A stretch of DNA of 64,000 nucleotides from Massilia atriviolacea. GTDB taxonomy: Bacteria > Pseudomonadota > Gammaproteobacteria > Burkholderiales > Burkholderiaceae_D. Below are positions 19,324-27,916 of this stretch, in pieces (the stretch's first letter is position 1; each line of letters begins with the position of its first letter). The notes under the pieces are model-generated. The model was not told the origin of the DNA. It worked only from the letters and a program-made list of their open reading frames with translations, and made no database searches. The position numbers and the translations under genes were made by a program. Location: positions 470,121 to 534,120 of the forward strand of contig NZ_RXLQ01000001.1 of NCBI RefSeq assembly GCF_003953935.1. Direction: 5' to 3'.

Positions 19324-20247
19324 TCAGGCGTAGACACGGACCCGTTCGGCGGTTTCCGGCGCCACCGCGTGCAGCACGTCGACGCGGATGGCCGCTTCGA
19401 GCGCGGGAATCGCGCCGCCGGCGCGGTAATGAAAACTCACCTGCAGCACATCGCCGGCCTTGCACTGGATTCCTTGTTGCAAGGGCAAGGTCATGTAATG
19501 GTTCAGCCAGTCGATGGTGGCGTTCTCTTCGCTCACGACCGCCAGCACATTTTTGGTGATGAAACGCATCGCGTTGACGACACCGTTCTTTTCGACAACA
19601 AACTTGCCTTGCCAGGCGATACGGGTGTCGGTCGGCTGGCTGAAGTCGAGAATGCTGTACACCGACGGCGGCGCCAGTTCGACCGTGCCGGGATGGATGA
19701 CATGGGTTTCCTGGAACTGCACGATCGGCGCGTAGAAGCCTTCGAAATCGTATTCCTGCTGCAAGGGCTGGACCGCCATGATGACCGCTTCCGGCAGGAA
19801 GCGCGGCAGCGGGCCGCCAAAGCGCGCCAGGTAACGCCGTTTGAACGATTCGATCACTTCCACCTGCTTTTCGCGCAGCATGCCGACGTGGATCATTTCG
19901 CAGATGACGATGTCGACCGGCTCCGGCGGCAGGTATTCGAAGGCGTCGGCATGCACCACCTCGACCTTGTGGCCGTTGGGGTTCATCGACATCATCTTGC
20001 GCGCTTCCTTGACCATGTCCGGATTGAATTCGACGCAATAGACTTTTTCGGCCTTGGCGGCGGCGAACCAGGACAGCACGCCGGTGCCGCCCCCGAGTTC
20101 CAGCACCTTGGCGCCAGGGAAAACCGCGTAATGGATCGCCGACTTGAAACCGTGCATCCGGTTTTGGTCCATCAACATATTGTGGTGATAATGGACAGGA
20201 ATGAACTGCCCCAGATAGCAGCTTTCGATTTCGCGTTCGTTCAGCAT
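19324..20247 (-). CDS. Protein arginine methyltransferase-like SAM-dependent methyltransferase
   Basis: This 307-residue class I methyltransferase has motif I VLELGGGTGVLS at residues 48-59 and the acidic CVEFNPD after strand 2. The N-terminal region, NMLMDQNRMHGFKSAI, resembles the MLxDxxRxxxYxxAI helix of protein arginine methyltransferases. The CEMIHVGMLRE segment places Glu117 and Glu126 nine residues apart, the spacing of the PRMT double-E loop. The C-terminal 150 residues are beta-rich, as in PRMT barrels, but the THW loop is not obvious. Bacterial members of this group are little studied, and the substrate is unknown. The gene is monocistronic. Confidence 0.75.
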   Translation of the reverse strand: MLNEREIESCYLGQFIPVHYHHNMLMDQNRMHGFKSAIHYAVFPGAKVLELGGGTGVLSWFAAAKAEKVYCVEFNPDMVKEARKMMSMNPNGHKVEVVHADAFEYLPPEPVDIVICEMIHVGMLREKQVEVIESFKRRYLARFGGPLPRFLPEAVIMAVQPLQQEYDFEGFYAPIVQFQETHVIHPGTVELAPPSVYSILDFSQPTDTRIAWQGKFVVEKNGVVNAMRFITKNVLAVVSEENATIDWLNHYMTLPLQQGIQCKAGDVLQVSFHYRAGGAIPALEAAIRVDVLHAVAPETAERVRVYA

Positions 20248-20402
20248 AGTTTTCCCTTTGGATTGGCGGCCAGGCCGTCCTGCGCCCTTGCTTGGCTTGA
20301 TCAGTACGACGTCTTCATTATCGACAACCTGGGTGCTTTTCGATGCGGCGAGATAACTCGCTTTTCCGTGCCAGTTCGACGCTTGCAGGCGCGGCCGAGC
20401 CG

Positions 20403-21062
20403 TCAGGGCTCGCGCCGGGCCTGGGCCAGATGGGCGGCAATGGCGGCGGCGATGCGCGGCTTGTCGGCCCGCTCGGCGATCTGGACGGCGGTCAGGCTCT
20501 CGTTGTTCCTGAGGGTGGCGTCGGCGCCTTCCTGCAGCAGTACCCCGGCGGCCGATTCGTGGCCCTCGCGCGCGGCGATCATCAGCGGGGTCAGCTTGCT
20601 GGGCGTTTCGGCGTCAATATACGCGTGGTGCTCGAGCAGGATGCGGACGATCTCCTCGTCCCCGCCGGCGGCCGCGTAATGCAGCGGGGTCCAGCCGGGA
20701 TAGGTGACGATCGCGCCTTTGGCCAGCAAGGCCAGCAGCGCCGGCTTGTTGCGCTTGAAAGCGGCCATCATCAGCGCGCGGTTGCCGTTGGGCGCGGCCA
20801 GTTCGAGGTCGATGCCGGGCTGGGCCAGCAACAGCATGACGACGTCGTTGGCGCCCTCGCGCAGGGCGAGGATCAGCACGCTCTGGCCGGTGATGGGATC
20901 GACCGTGTTGGGGTTGCCGCCGTTTTTGAGCAGCTTGCGCACCATCGACGCGTTGTCCATCTGGGCGGCCACGACGAAGTCGCGCACCGGCTCGGCCGTG
21001 GCGCTCGCGCTGCCCCCTGCAAGGACGGCGGCGAGCACCGAAGCAGTCATCATATTCAACAT
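20403..21062 (-). CDS. Exported ankyrin-repeat protein
   Basis: This 219-residue protein starts with a probable signal peptide ending near ASATA, followed by about five ankyrin repeats (GQSVLILALREGANDVVMLLL, GWTPLHYAAAGGDEEIVRILL and LTPLMIAAREGHESAAGVLL, each shown in part). Ankyrin repeats mediate protein binding. A periplasmic location is inferred. It lies 64 bp downstream of tatD on the same strand and could be read through from it. Confidence 0.85.
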   Translation of the reverse strand: MLNMMTASVLAAVLAGGSASATAEPVRDFVVAAQMDNASMVRKLLKNGGNPNTVDPITGQSVLILALREGANDVVMLLLAQPGIDLELAAPNGNRALMMAAFKRNKPALLALLAKGAIVTYPGWTPLHYAAAGGDEEIVRILLEHHAYIDAETPSKLTPLMIAAREGHESAAGVLLQEGADATLRNNESLTAVQIAERADKPRIAAAIAAHLAQARREP

Positions 21063-21126
21063 GAGGTTAACGCCCTAGCCCCTTGAATTGATTAAGGAAA
21101 ATCAAAAAACCTCGAAACTGCTTTAA

Positions 21127-21939
21127 CTATTGCACACTTCCAGATTCGACCTTCACTTCATCCCGTACAACGTTGAAAAGATTGAAGAAATTGTCGGTCG
21201 TCTGCTGCGCTACGGTGGCGAGCGGCACATCCTTGAGCGCCGCCAGATATTCGGCCACGTGGCACACGAAACCCGGTTCGTTCATCTTGCCCCGGTGCGG
21301 CACCGGCGCCAGGTAAGGCGAGTCGGTCTCGATCAGGATGCGCTCGAGCGGGACGGCTTTGGCCACGGCATGCAGCTCCTTGGCGCTTTTAAAGGTGACG
21401 ATGCCCGAAAACGAGATGTAAAAACCCATCGCAATGGCGGCCTCGGCCACTTCCAGCGATTCTGTAAAGCAATGCATGACCCCGGCCACGCCACCCTTGT
21501 CGGTACCGGCGCCCTCTTCCCGCATGATGCGGATGGTGTCTTCGCTGGCGGCGCGGGTGTGGATAATCAGGGGCTTGCGCGTGATCCTTGAAGCACGGAT
21601 ATGCACGCGGAAGCGCTCGCGCTGCCACTCCAGGTCGCCCTGGAGGCGGAAATAGTCGAGGCCGGTTTCGCCGATCGCGACGATTTTCGGGTGCGCCGAC
21701 AGTTCGACCAGCTGGTCGACCGAGGGTTCCGGCGTGTCCTCGTAATCGGGATGGACCCCGACCGAGGCGTAGATGTGGGGATATTCCCTGGCCAGGGCCA
21801 GCACCTGCGGAAAATCCGGCAGGTCGACCGACACGCACAAAGCGTGGGTGACCTTGTTGTCCGCCATCTTGGCGAGGATCTCGGGCATGCGCTCGGCAAG
21901 CTCGGGGAAATTGATATGGCAGTGGGAGTCGATATACAT
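21127..21939 (-). CDS. tatD: TatD-family metal-dependent hydrolase
   Basis: This 270-residue protein has TatD motifs throughout: SHCHIN at residues 4-9, GETGLDYF, IHTRAA, MHCFTES and ETDSPYLAP at the C-terminal part, which provide the two-metal site in a TIM barrel. Family members act as 3'-5' DNA exonucleases. The holB-pilZ-tatD order is standard in many proteobacteria; here an acetyltransferase lies between pilZ and tatD, with a 16-bp gap to tatD. Confidence 0.93.
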   Translation of the reverse strand: MYIDSHCHINFPELAERMPEILAKMADNKVTHALCVSVDLPDFPQVLALAREYPHIYASVGVHPDYEDTPEPSVDQLVELSAHPKIVAIGETGLDYFRLQGDLEWQRERFRVHIRASRITRKPLIIHTRAASEDTIRIMREEGAGTDKGGVAGVMHCFTESLEVAEAAIAMGFYISFSGIVTFKSAKELHAVAKAVPLERILIETDSPYLAPVPHRGKMNEPGFVCHVAEYLAALKDVPLATVAQQTTDNFFNLFNVVRDEVKVESGSVQ

Positions 21940-21955
21940 CCCGCCATTGTAAACG

Positions 21956-22474
21956 CTAGGCTACACGCTTGCCCAGAATGATCAGGTCGCGCTCGACACC
22001 GTCGAGCTTGGCCACGCGCGGCAGATTGGCCCAGGTATCGAAGCCGAACTTCTTGAACAGCGCCAGGCTCGGCGCGTTGTGGCCGAAAATGAAACCGAGC
22101 AAGGTATGGACGGCAATATTGGGCGCGTAGGCAATGGCCTGCTCCAGGCAATAGCGTCCGATGCCCTTGCCGCGCCAGCTTTCCGCGATATAAATCGACA
22201 GTTCGGCGGTGCCCGAGTAGGCCGGGCGGCCGTAGAAGTTGGAGTACGACATCCAGCCGATCACGGCCGGGCTGGCGCTCGTGTCGTCGGCCGCGTGCAG
22301 CACCCATAGGGGGCGCCGTTCCGGATCGTGGTCGTCGAACCATTGCTGGCGCGAGGCCACCGACACCGGCTCGGTATCGGCCGTCACTTCGCGCGAGGCG
22401 ATTGTCGAATTGTAAATGTCGACGATGACAGGCAGGTCGTCGGGACGGGCAACACGGTGAACGAAAGACGGCAT
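21956..22474 (-). CDS. GNAT N-acetyltransferase (phosphinothricin acetyltransferase-like)
   Basis: This 172-residue protein starts with the GNAT beta1-alpha1 segment VARPDDLPVIVDIYN and has the acetyl-CoA loop ESWRGKGIGRYCLEQA. The STIASREVTADTEPVSV stretch and FxxHDPERRPLWV spacing match the phosphinothricin/methionine sulfone acetyltransferase (PAT/MddA) subfamily, so a small amine or amino-acid analogue is the probable substrate. It sits between pilZ and tatD in the holB operon, an uncommon insertion, and its own stop is 16 bp from tatD. Confidence 0.85.
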   Translation of the reverse strand: MPSFVHRVARPDDLPVIVDIYNSTIASREVTADTEPVSVASRQQWFDDHDPERRPLWVLHAADDTSASPAVIGWMSYSNFYGRPAYSGTAELSIYIAESWRGKGIGRYCLEQAIAYAPNIAVHTLLGFIFGHNAPSLALFKKFGFDTWANLPRVAKLDGVERDLIILGKRVA

Positions 22475-22506
22475 ACGGCGGGCGGCGACAGTCAGGTTAA
22501 AGGGGG

Positions 22507-22884
22507 TTACAGCGTGTGCGTGGCGCGCGAGGAACGCAGGGCCGCGCCCAGGATCTCTTCGATGCGCAACTTGGCGCGCTGGCCGGTTTCGTCCTCGGGG
22601 AAATGCACGCCGATGCCTTGCGCCTTGTTATTGTTGGCGCCGGCAGGCGTGATCCAGGCCACCTTGCCTGCGATCGGGTACTTGTTGGTATCGTCCATCA
22701 ACGCCAGAATCAGGTAAATCTCATCGCCGATCTTGTACGGCTTCACGGTGGGCACGAACATGCCGCCGTTGCGCAGGAAAGGCATATACGCGGCATACAG
22801 CGCCGCCTTTTCCTTGATGGCAAGCGACAGGACCGAGGGACGCGTGATTTGCGGAGCGCTCGGGTCAGTGGGGTTGCCAGACAT
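22507..22884 (-). CDS. pilZ: PilZ-domain protein of the type IV pilus type
   Basis: The ATG at 22884 is preferred because AAAGGA lies 6 bases upstream; the longer open frame overlaps holB. The 125-residue product contains PVKPYKIGDE-like and VAWITPAGANNNKAQGIGVHF segments typical of the PilZ protein needed for type IV pilus assembly. This subgroup lacks the RxxxR c-di-GMP binding motif, and no such motif is visible here. Its place directly after holB matches the arrangement in Pseudomonas. Confidence 0.88.
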   Translation of the reverse strand: MSGNPTDPSAPQITRPSVLSLAIKEKAALYAAYMPFLRNGGMFVPTVKPYKIGDEIYLILALMDDTNKYPIAGKVAWITPAGANNNKAQGIGVHFPEDETGQRAKLRIEEILGAALRSSRATHTL

Positions 22885-22894
22885 TAAATTCCTT

Positions 22895-23932
22895 TCAAGT
22901 ACAGCATGCAGTGTAATCAAGCAACAGTTCTTCGACAAACAGTTTCGGCGACAGCGGATGGTCCGCGATCGCGCGCCGGTCGTTTGCGTTTTTCATCGCG
23001 CGCAGCAGGTTCGCGGTGTGCACTTTGCCAGCAAGCACGGCGAGTTCCTTCTGGTAACGTGGATAATACCGGATACTACCCGCTAGTTTGTAGGAAAACA
23101 GATCGTAAAGCCAGCGCTGCAACCAAGAAACCAACGTCGACAGGGGCGCTTTGCTTAATTTGTCGGCAGTCCGCAGCGCGCCATCGATGCTGGGATGGGC
23201 CAGGCATTGCAATAGTGCTTCCAGATCCTCGCGGTTCCCCGTGTCGGATTGGGCCAGCGCGGCCAGCGGCGCGCCGCCCTGTTCGCGCAGCCAGCTGTCG
23301 GCATCAGGCAGTCCCTGCTCCTTGAGCCAGGCCAGGGCGGCGGCGTGGTCGGGCATCGGCAGGGCGAATTTGCGGCAGCGCGACAGGATGGTCGGCAGCA
23401 GCCGGTCCAGGCTGTTCGAGGAGAGCAGGAACACCGTCTCCGGGGGCGGCTCTTCCAGCGTCTTGAGCAAGGCGTTGGAGGCCGGCATGTTAAGCGCTTC
23501 GGCCGGATACACGACCACCACCCGCAGCCCCTGGCGGTGGGTGGAAATGTTCATGAAGTCGGCCAGCGCGCGGATCTGCTCGATCTTGATCTCTTTCGAC
23601 GGCGCCTTGGTCGACTTGGATTTTTTGCCGCCATCGGAGTCGGCGCCCTCCTCGCCTTCTGCCGGCGGCTCGTCTTCCAGCGCCTCGGGCCGCACACGGC
23701 GGTAGTCCGGGTGGTTTTGCTGGGAAAACCAGCCGCAGGAAGCGCAGCCGCCGCAGGCGTGGCCGTCCTGGCGCACGTTCTCGCACAGCAGGGACTGGGC
23801 AAAGGCTTCGATGAAATCGGCCTTGCCGGTGCCGGCGGCGCCATGGAACAGGATCGCGTGCGGCAGGCGCTCGCGCATCAGCTGCAACTGCTGCCATGCG
23901 CTTTCCTGCCAGGGATAAATTCTCTTACTCAT
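22895..23932 (-). CDS. holB: DNA polymerase III delta-prime subunit
   Basis: The 345-residue product has the clamp-loader fold: a P-loop HGAAGTGKAD at residues 30-39, four zinc-binding cysteines (C50, C60, C63, C66), and an SRC motif in ILSRCRKF. Delta-prime is a non-ATPase stator of the clamp loader that places the beta clamp on DNA. A charged, Lys/Ser/Asp-rich insertion near residues 90-112 is longer than in E. coli. The gene lies between tmk and pilZ with short gaps, in the usual order. Confidence 0.95.
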   Translation of the reverse strand: MSKRIYPWQESAWQQLQLMRERLPHAILFHGAAGTGKADFIEAFAQSLLCENVRQDGHACGGCASCGWFSQQNHPDYRRVRPEALEDEPPAEGEEGADSDGGKKSKSTKAPSKEIKIEQIRALADFMNISTHRQGLRVVVVYPAEALNMPASNALLKTLEEPPPETVFLLSSNSLDRLLPTILSRCRKFALPMPDHAAALAWLKEQGLPDADSWLREQGGAPLAALAQSDTGNREDLEALLQCLAHPSIDGALRTADKLSKAPLSTLVSWLQRWLYDLFSYKLAGSIRYYPRYQKELAVLAGKVHTANLLRAMKNANDRRAIADHPLSPKLFVEELLLDYTACCT

Positions 23933-23946
23933 CGCGATAGTCTTGT

Positions 23947-24585
23947 TTAATCAATCACTTGCAGCAGTTTGTCGAGGATGTCGCCGAGCGCGGCCTGGAT
24001 CTGCGCAATCGATTGCGTGGAATCGATGACCACGATCCGGGCCGGGAACTGGGCCGCGCGGCGCAGGTATTCATTGCGGCAAGCGGCAAAAAAATCGGCT
24101 TTTTCCTGTTCGAACTTGTCGAGGGTGCGGGTCGCGTCGAGGCGGGCGCGGGCCACGTCGAGCGGCACGTCGAACAGCAGGGTCAGGTCCGGTTGCAAGT
24201 GCGGGTGGACCCACTGCTCCAGCGCTTCCATCTTGGCGCGGTCGAGGCCGCGTCCGCCGCCCTGGTAGGCAAAGCTGGCGTCGGTGAACCGGTCCGAGAT
24301 GACCCAGTCGCCGCGCGCCAGGGCCGGCTCGATGACTTGCGCGATGTGCTCGCGGCGGCTGGCGAACATCAGCAGCGCCTCGGTTTCGAGGTGCATTTTT
24401 TCGTGCAGCAGCAGGTCGCGCAGCTTTTCGCCGAGCGCGGTGCCGCCCGGCTCGCGCGAGGACACGACGCGCTTGCCCCGCGCCGCCAGGGTCGCGGCCA
24501 CAAAGCCGATGTGGGTGGACTTGCCGGCGCCGTCGATGCCTTCAAAGCTGATGAACTTGCCTTTTGAGGCGGTACTGTCGGTCAT
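23947..24585 (-). CDS. tmk: Thymidylate kinase
   Basis: This 212-residue enzyme phosphorylates dTMP to dTDP. The P-loop GIDGAGKST spans residues 16-24. The DR(F/Y) substrate motif is seen in [18 protein letters not shown], which also contains the LID arginine region of the E. coli type. Length and order (mltG-tmk-holB) are standard. Confidence 0.96.
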   Translation of the reverse strand: MTDSTASKGKFISFEGIDGAGKSTHIGFVAATLAARGKRVVSSREPGGTALGEKLRDLLLHEKMHLETEALLMFASRREHIAQVIEPALARGDWVISDRFTDASFAYQGGGRGLDRAKMEALEQWVHPHLQPDLTLLFDVPLDVARARLDATRTLDKFEQEKADFFAACRNEYLRRAAQFPARIVVIDSTQSIAQIQAALGDILDKLLQVID

Positions 24586-24599
24586 GGAACGGGAAACGC

Positions 24600-25634
24600 C
24601 TATCGTTGATATTGATTCACTGCCCGGTTATGGTCGGACAGATTACTGGAAAACTGGCTGGTGCCATCCTTGCGCGCCACGAAATACAGGGCGTCGGTCT
24701 TGGCCGGGCCCATCGCCGCCGCCAGCGATTGCACGCCAGGCAAGGCAATCGGGGTCGGCGGCAGGCCGGTGCGCGTATAGGTATTGTAAGGGGTGTCGGT
24801 TTCGAGGTCGCGTTTGCGGATGTTGCCGGCATACTTGTCGCCCATGCCGTAGATGACGGTCGGGTCGGTCTGCAGCATCATGCCCAGGCGCAGGCGGTTC
24901 ACGAAGACGCCGGCGATCATGGCGCGCTCGGACTTCTGCCCGGTTTCTTTTTCGACAATCGAGGCCATCACCAGCGCCTGGTAGGCGTTTTCGTAAGGCA
25001 GGCTGGGGTCGCGCTTTTCCCAGGCGGCGCCGAGCCGGTTCATCATCAGGGTGTGCGCCTGCTTGTAGATATGCATGTCGCTCGATCCCTTGGCGAACAG
25101 GTAGGTGTCCGGGAAGAACAAACCTTCGGCCGCCTTGTAGTCGGTGGTGATCCTGGCCAGCAGCTCGGTATCGGACAGGCTTGCCGTGTCGTGCTTGAGG
25201 CCCTTGTTGGCGGCCACCGCCTGGCGCATCTGCTTGAAGGTCCAGCCTTCGATGATGGTCAGCGATTCCTGGGCGAATTCGCCGCGCACCAGCTGGTCGA
25301 GCAGGCGGCGCGGCGAGGTGTTGGGCTTGAGCTCGTAGCTGCCGGCCTTGATCTTCGACGCCGTCTGGGTGGCGCGCGCCAGCAACGACAGCATGTAGGG
25401 GTTGACCGGCACGCCGGCGTCGGCGATCTCCTGGGCGGCCGTGACCACGCTGCTGCCGGGATGGATCGTGAACGCGATCGGCTCGCCGGCTGTGGTGATC
25501 GGCTCCTTGGCCCAGTTGAAGAAGACCATCATCGCTGCGGTACACAGCAGGAGGATCAATATGAGAAGTTTTTTGAACAAGTCCGTACCCGATTCTGTGG
25601 TTTTACGCCGTGTCCGGCGCGATTTTCGCGACAT
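24600..25634 (-). CDS. mltG: Endolytic murein transglycosylase
   Basis: This 344-residue inner-membrane protein has one N-terminal helix (about residues 22-40, [17 protein letters not shown]) and a periplasmic YceG domain. The catalytic glutamate lies in ASIVEKETG, about residue 227. MltG cleaves nascent glycan strands and sets their length. The gene heads the mltG-tmk-holB-pilZ operon, with 14 bp to tmk, and is divergent from ygfZ across a 53-bp promoter region. Confidence 0.95.
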   Translation of the reverse strand: MSRKSRRTRRKTTESGTDLFKKLLILILLLCTAAMMVFFNWAKEPITTAGEPIAFTIHPGSSVVTAAQEIADAGVPVNPYMLSLLARATQTASKIKAGSYELKPNTSPRRLLDQLVRGEFAQESLTIIEGWTFKQMRQAVAANKGLKHDTASLSDTELLARITTDYKAAEGLFFPDTYLFAKGSSDMHIYKQAHTLMMNRLGAAWEKRDPSLPYENAYQALVMASIVEKETGQKSERAMIAGVFVNRLRLGMMLQTDPTVIYGMGDKYAGNIRKRDLETDTPYNTYTRTGLPPTPIALPGVQSLAAAMGPAKTDALYFVARKDGTSQFSSNLSDHNRAVNQYQR

Positions 25635-25637
25635 CTC

Positions 25638-25643
25638 TATAAT
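25638..25643 (+). promoter_or_regulatory. -10 element of the ygfZ promoter
   Basis: A consensus TATAAT lies 45 bp upstream of the ygfZ start in the short spacer shared with mltG. No good -35 hexamer is present at 16-18 bp, so the promoter would depend on the -10 region or an activator. Confidence 0.4.
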
Positions 25644-25687
25644 GAGCCCGTAATGATAAAGCTTAAACCGGGAAATATTTGGAATTT

Positions 25688-26737
25688 ATGAACAACTGGA
25701 ATGAATATCTCTCGTCGCAGGGCGCGCAACTCGCCGCCGACGGCTCGGGCCACGTGCCCGATTTCGGCCATGCGCTCACCGCTCCCGAGCTGGCGATGGG
25801 CTTTGTCGCCCCCATCACCGACCAGGGCCTGATCGCCGTCAGCGGCGACGATGCCGCCAGTTTCCTGCACAATCAGCTGACCAACGACGTCGAACACCTG
25901 GGCCTGGCCGATGTGCGCCTGGCGGGTTACTGCACGCCCAAGGGCCGCCTGCAGGCGACCTTCCTGATGTGGCGCAGCGGCGAGTCGGTATTCCTGCAGC
26001 TGGCGCGCGAACTCCAGCCGGCGCTGCAAAAGCGCCTGTCGATGTTCGTGCTGCGCGCCAAGGCCAGGCTCAGCGACGCTGGCGCCGGGCTGGTGCTGCT
26101 GGGCATTGGCGGGGCCGCGGCCGATGGCGCGCTGCTGCCCCTGTTCGGCAGCTTGCCGGCCACGCCCTATTCCCGCATCGATCACGCGCTCGGCACCCTG
26201 GTGCGCGTGGCCGACGCCTTCGGCGCGGCCCGCTACCAGTGGCTGGCGACACCCGAAGCGGCCCAGGCAGCCTGGCCGGCGCTCTCGGCCGCCCTGCGCC
26301 AGGCCGGCAGCGATGCCTGGCGCCTGGCCGAGATCCATGCCGGCGTGCCCCAGGTAACGCTGCGCACCCAGGAACAGTTCGTTCCGCAGATGGTCAATTT
26401 CGAGTTGCTGGGTGGCGTGAATTTCAAGAAAGGCTGCTATCCGGGCCAGGAAATCGTGGCCCGCAGCCAGTATCTGGGCAAGCTCAAGCGCCGCACCGCG
26501 CTGGCGACCATCAACGCGCCGGCCCAGGCTGGCGACGAGGTGTTCGCCGTCGACGACCCCGACCAGCCATGCGGCATGATCGTCAACAGCGCGCCGAATG
26601 GCGCCGGTGGCGTCGATGCGCTGGTGGAAATGAAGCTGGCCGCCATCGAGCAGGGCGACGTGCGCCTCGGCTCGGCCAGCGGCGTGCCGCTGCGCATGCT
26701 GCCCATGCCCTACGCGCTCGACGCCCTCGACCTCTAG
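25688..26737 (+). CDS. ygfZ: Folate-binding protein YgfZ (iron-sulfur cluster repair)
   Basis: The 349-residue protein has the T-protein-like fold and the family signature FKKGCYPGQEIVAR around residue 250, including the conserved Cys. YgfZ supports maintenance of certain Fe-S enzymes in a folate-dependent way. The ATG at 25688 is chosen over the upstream TTG because homologues begin close to it. The gene is divergent from mltG and is followed 6 bp later by a DUF4936 gene. Confidence 0.93.
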   Translation: MNNWNEYLSSQGAQLAADGSGHVPDFGHALTAPELAMGFVAPITDQGLIAVSGDDAASFLHNQLTNDVEHLGLADVRLAGYCTPKGRLQATFLMWRSGESVFLQLARELQPALQKRLSMFVLRAKARLSDAGAGLVLLGIGGAAADGALLPLFGSLPATPYSRIDHALGTLVRVADAFGAARYQWLATPEAAQAAWPALSAALRQAGSDAWRLAEIHAGVPQVTLRTQEQFVPQMVNFELLGGVNFKKGCYPGQEIVARSQYLGKLKRRTALATINAPAQAGDEVFAVDDPDQPCGMIVNSAPNGAGGVDALVEMKLAAIEQGDVRLGSASGVPLRMLPMPYALDALDL

Positions 26738-26743
26738 ACTGCC

Positions 26744-27034
26744 ATGGTCGACCTGTATATTTACTACAAGGTGCGCGACGAGCACGCGGCGCAGCTTGCT
26801 CCGCGCGTGCGCGCGATGCAGGCCGGGCTGGCTTCGCAAACGGGCGTGGCGGGCACGGTCAAGCGCCGTCCGGGCTCGTCCGATGCACGCCAGACCTGGA
26901 TGGAAATCTACCTTGCCACCCCTGAGGGGTTCGACATTGCATTGGCGCAGGCGGTCCGGCAGGCTGGACTGGATGAGTTCACCGATGGCCCGCGCCACAC
27001 GGAAGTTTTTACGGATATAAGCACATGTGCCTGA
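26744..27034 (+). CDS. DUF4936 family protein
   Basis: This 96-residue protein begins MVDLYIYYKVRD and keeps the family pattern of a small alpha-beta ferredoxin-like fold with a conserved WMEIY segment. The family is typical of Burkholderiales and is commonly found beside ygfZ. Function is unknown. Its end overlaps the next gene by 10 bp, indicating co-translation. Confidence 0.8.
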   Translation: MVDLYIYYKVRDEHAAQLAPRVRAMQAGLASQTGVAGTVKRRPGSSDARQTWMEIYLATPEGFDIALAQAVRQAGLDEFTDGPRHTEVFTDISTCA

Positions 27035-27762
27035 TTGTTTTTGCATGGCAGGTCGTTCCCGGCGTGCCCCTGATCGCCGCCGCCAACCGCGACGAATTCT
27101 ACGACCGCCCGACCGCGCCGGCCGGCATCTGGCCCGAGCATCCGAACATCTATGCCGGGCGCGACCTCAAGTTCGGCGGCAGCTGGATGGGCATCACGCA
27201 GGAGGGCGCGAACGGTCCGCGCTTTGCGGCGCTGACCAATATCCGTGCGCCCGAGGAACGCCGTACCGATGCGCCTTCGCGCGGGGCGCTGGTGGCCGAC
27301 TTCCTGGCGGGCGCGATGACGGCCGCCGAGTACATCGCGCAGATTGCCGACGGCAGCGGGGCGTACAACGGTTTTAACCTGGTGCTGGGCGACCGGACCG
27401 GCATGTACTGGTTTTCGAATCGCGGCAGCGGCGACGCGCGCAACGGGCAGGCGCTGGAGCCGGGAATTTACGGCATTTCCAACAGCTTGCTCGATGCGCC
27501 GTGGCCGAAAGTGGTGCGGACCAAGGCGCAGTTTGCCAGTCTGCTGTGCCAGGGCGCGCCCGAAGACGCGTACTTCGAAATGCTGGCCGATACCACGCGC
27601 GCGGCCGACATGCGCTTGCCCGACACGGGCATCGCGCTCGACCTGGAACGCGGGCTGTCGGCGGTGTGCATCGAGATTCCGGGGTACGGCACGCGCACCT
27701 CGACCGTGGTCAAGCTGTATGACGATGCCCCGGCGGAATTGCACGAGCGGATGCTGGCGTGA
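27025..27762 (+). CDS. NRDE-family protein (TANGO2-like)
   Basis: The 245-residue protein starts with MCLIVFAW, so Cys2 can become the N-terminal residue, and has the namesake AANRDEFYDRP. The N-terminal Cys suggests an Ntn-hydrolase-like fold. Eukaryotic TANGO2 relatives have been tied to heme and lipid handling, but the bacterial role is not settled. It is the last gene of the ygfZ operon. Confidence 0.88.
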   Translation: MCLIVFAWQVVPGVPLIAAANRDEFYDRPTAPAGIWPEHPNIYAGRDLKFGGSWMGITQEGANGPRFAALTNIRAPEERRTDAPSRGALVADFLAGAMTAAEYIAQIADGSGAYNGFNLVLGDRTGMYWFSNRGSGDARNGQALEPGIYGISNSLLDAPWPKVVRTKAQFASLLCQGAPEDAYFEMLADTTRAADMRLPDTGIALDLERGLSAVCIEIPGYGTRTSTVVKLYDDAPAELHERMLA

Positions 27763-27916
27763 CAAGCCTTGCGAGGGTGGGTAAATGACAGCTGACCGAC
27801 CGCTCCTCAAGTATTGAACGCAATCGCCACCGGTGGCGCCGTGTGAGGTTCTGGCGAAGCACCGGCCAAATATGCACTAGCGCCAACGCACCGTTGCCAC
27901 CTGCCCCTCGGCCGGC

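Noticed and set aside
27763-27916. Possible small gene or RNA in the spacer after the NRDE gene
   Set aside because: The 154-bp spacer shows no ribosome site, clear hairpin or conserved frame.
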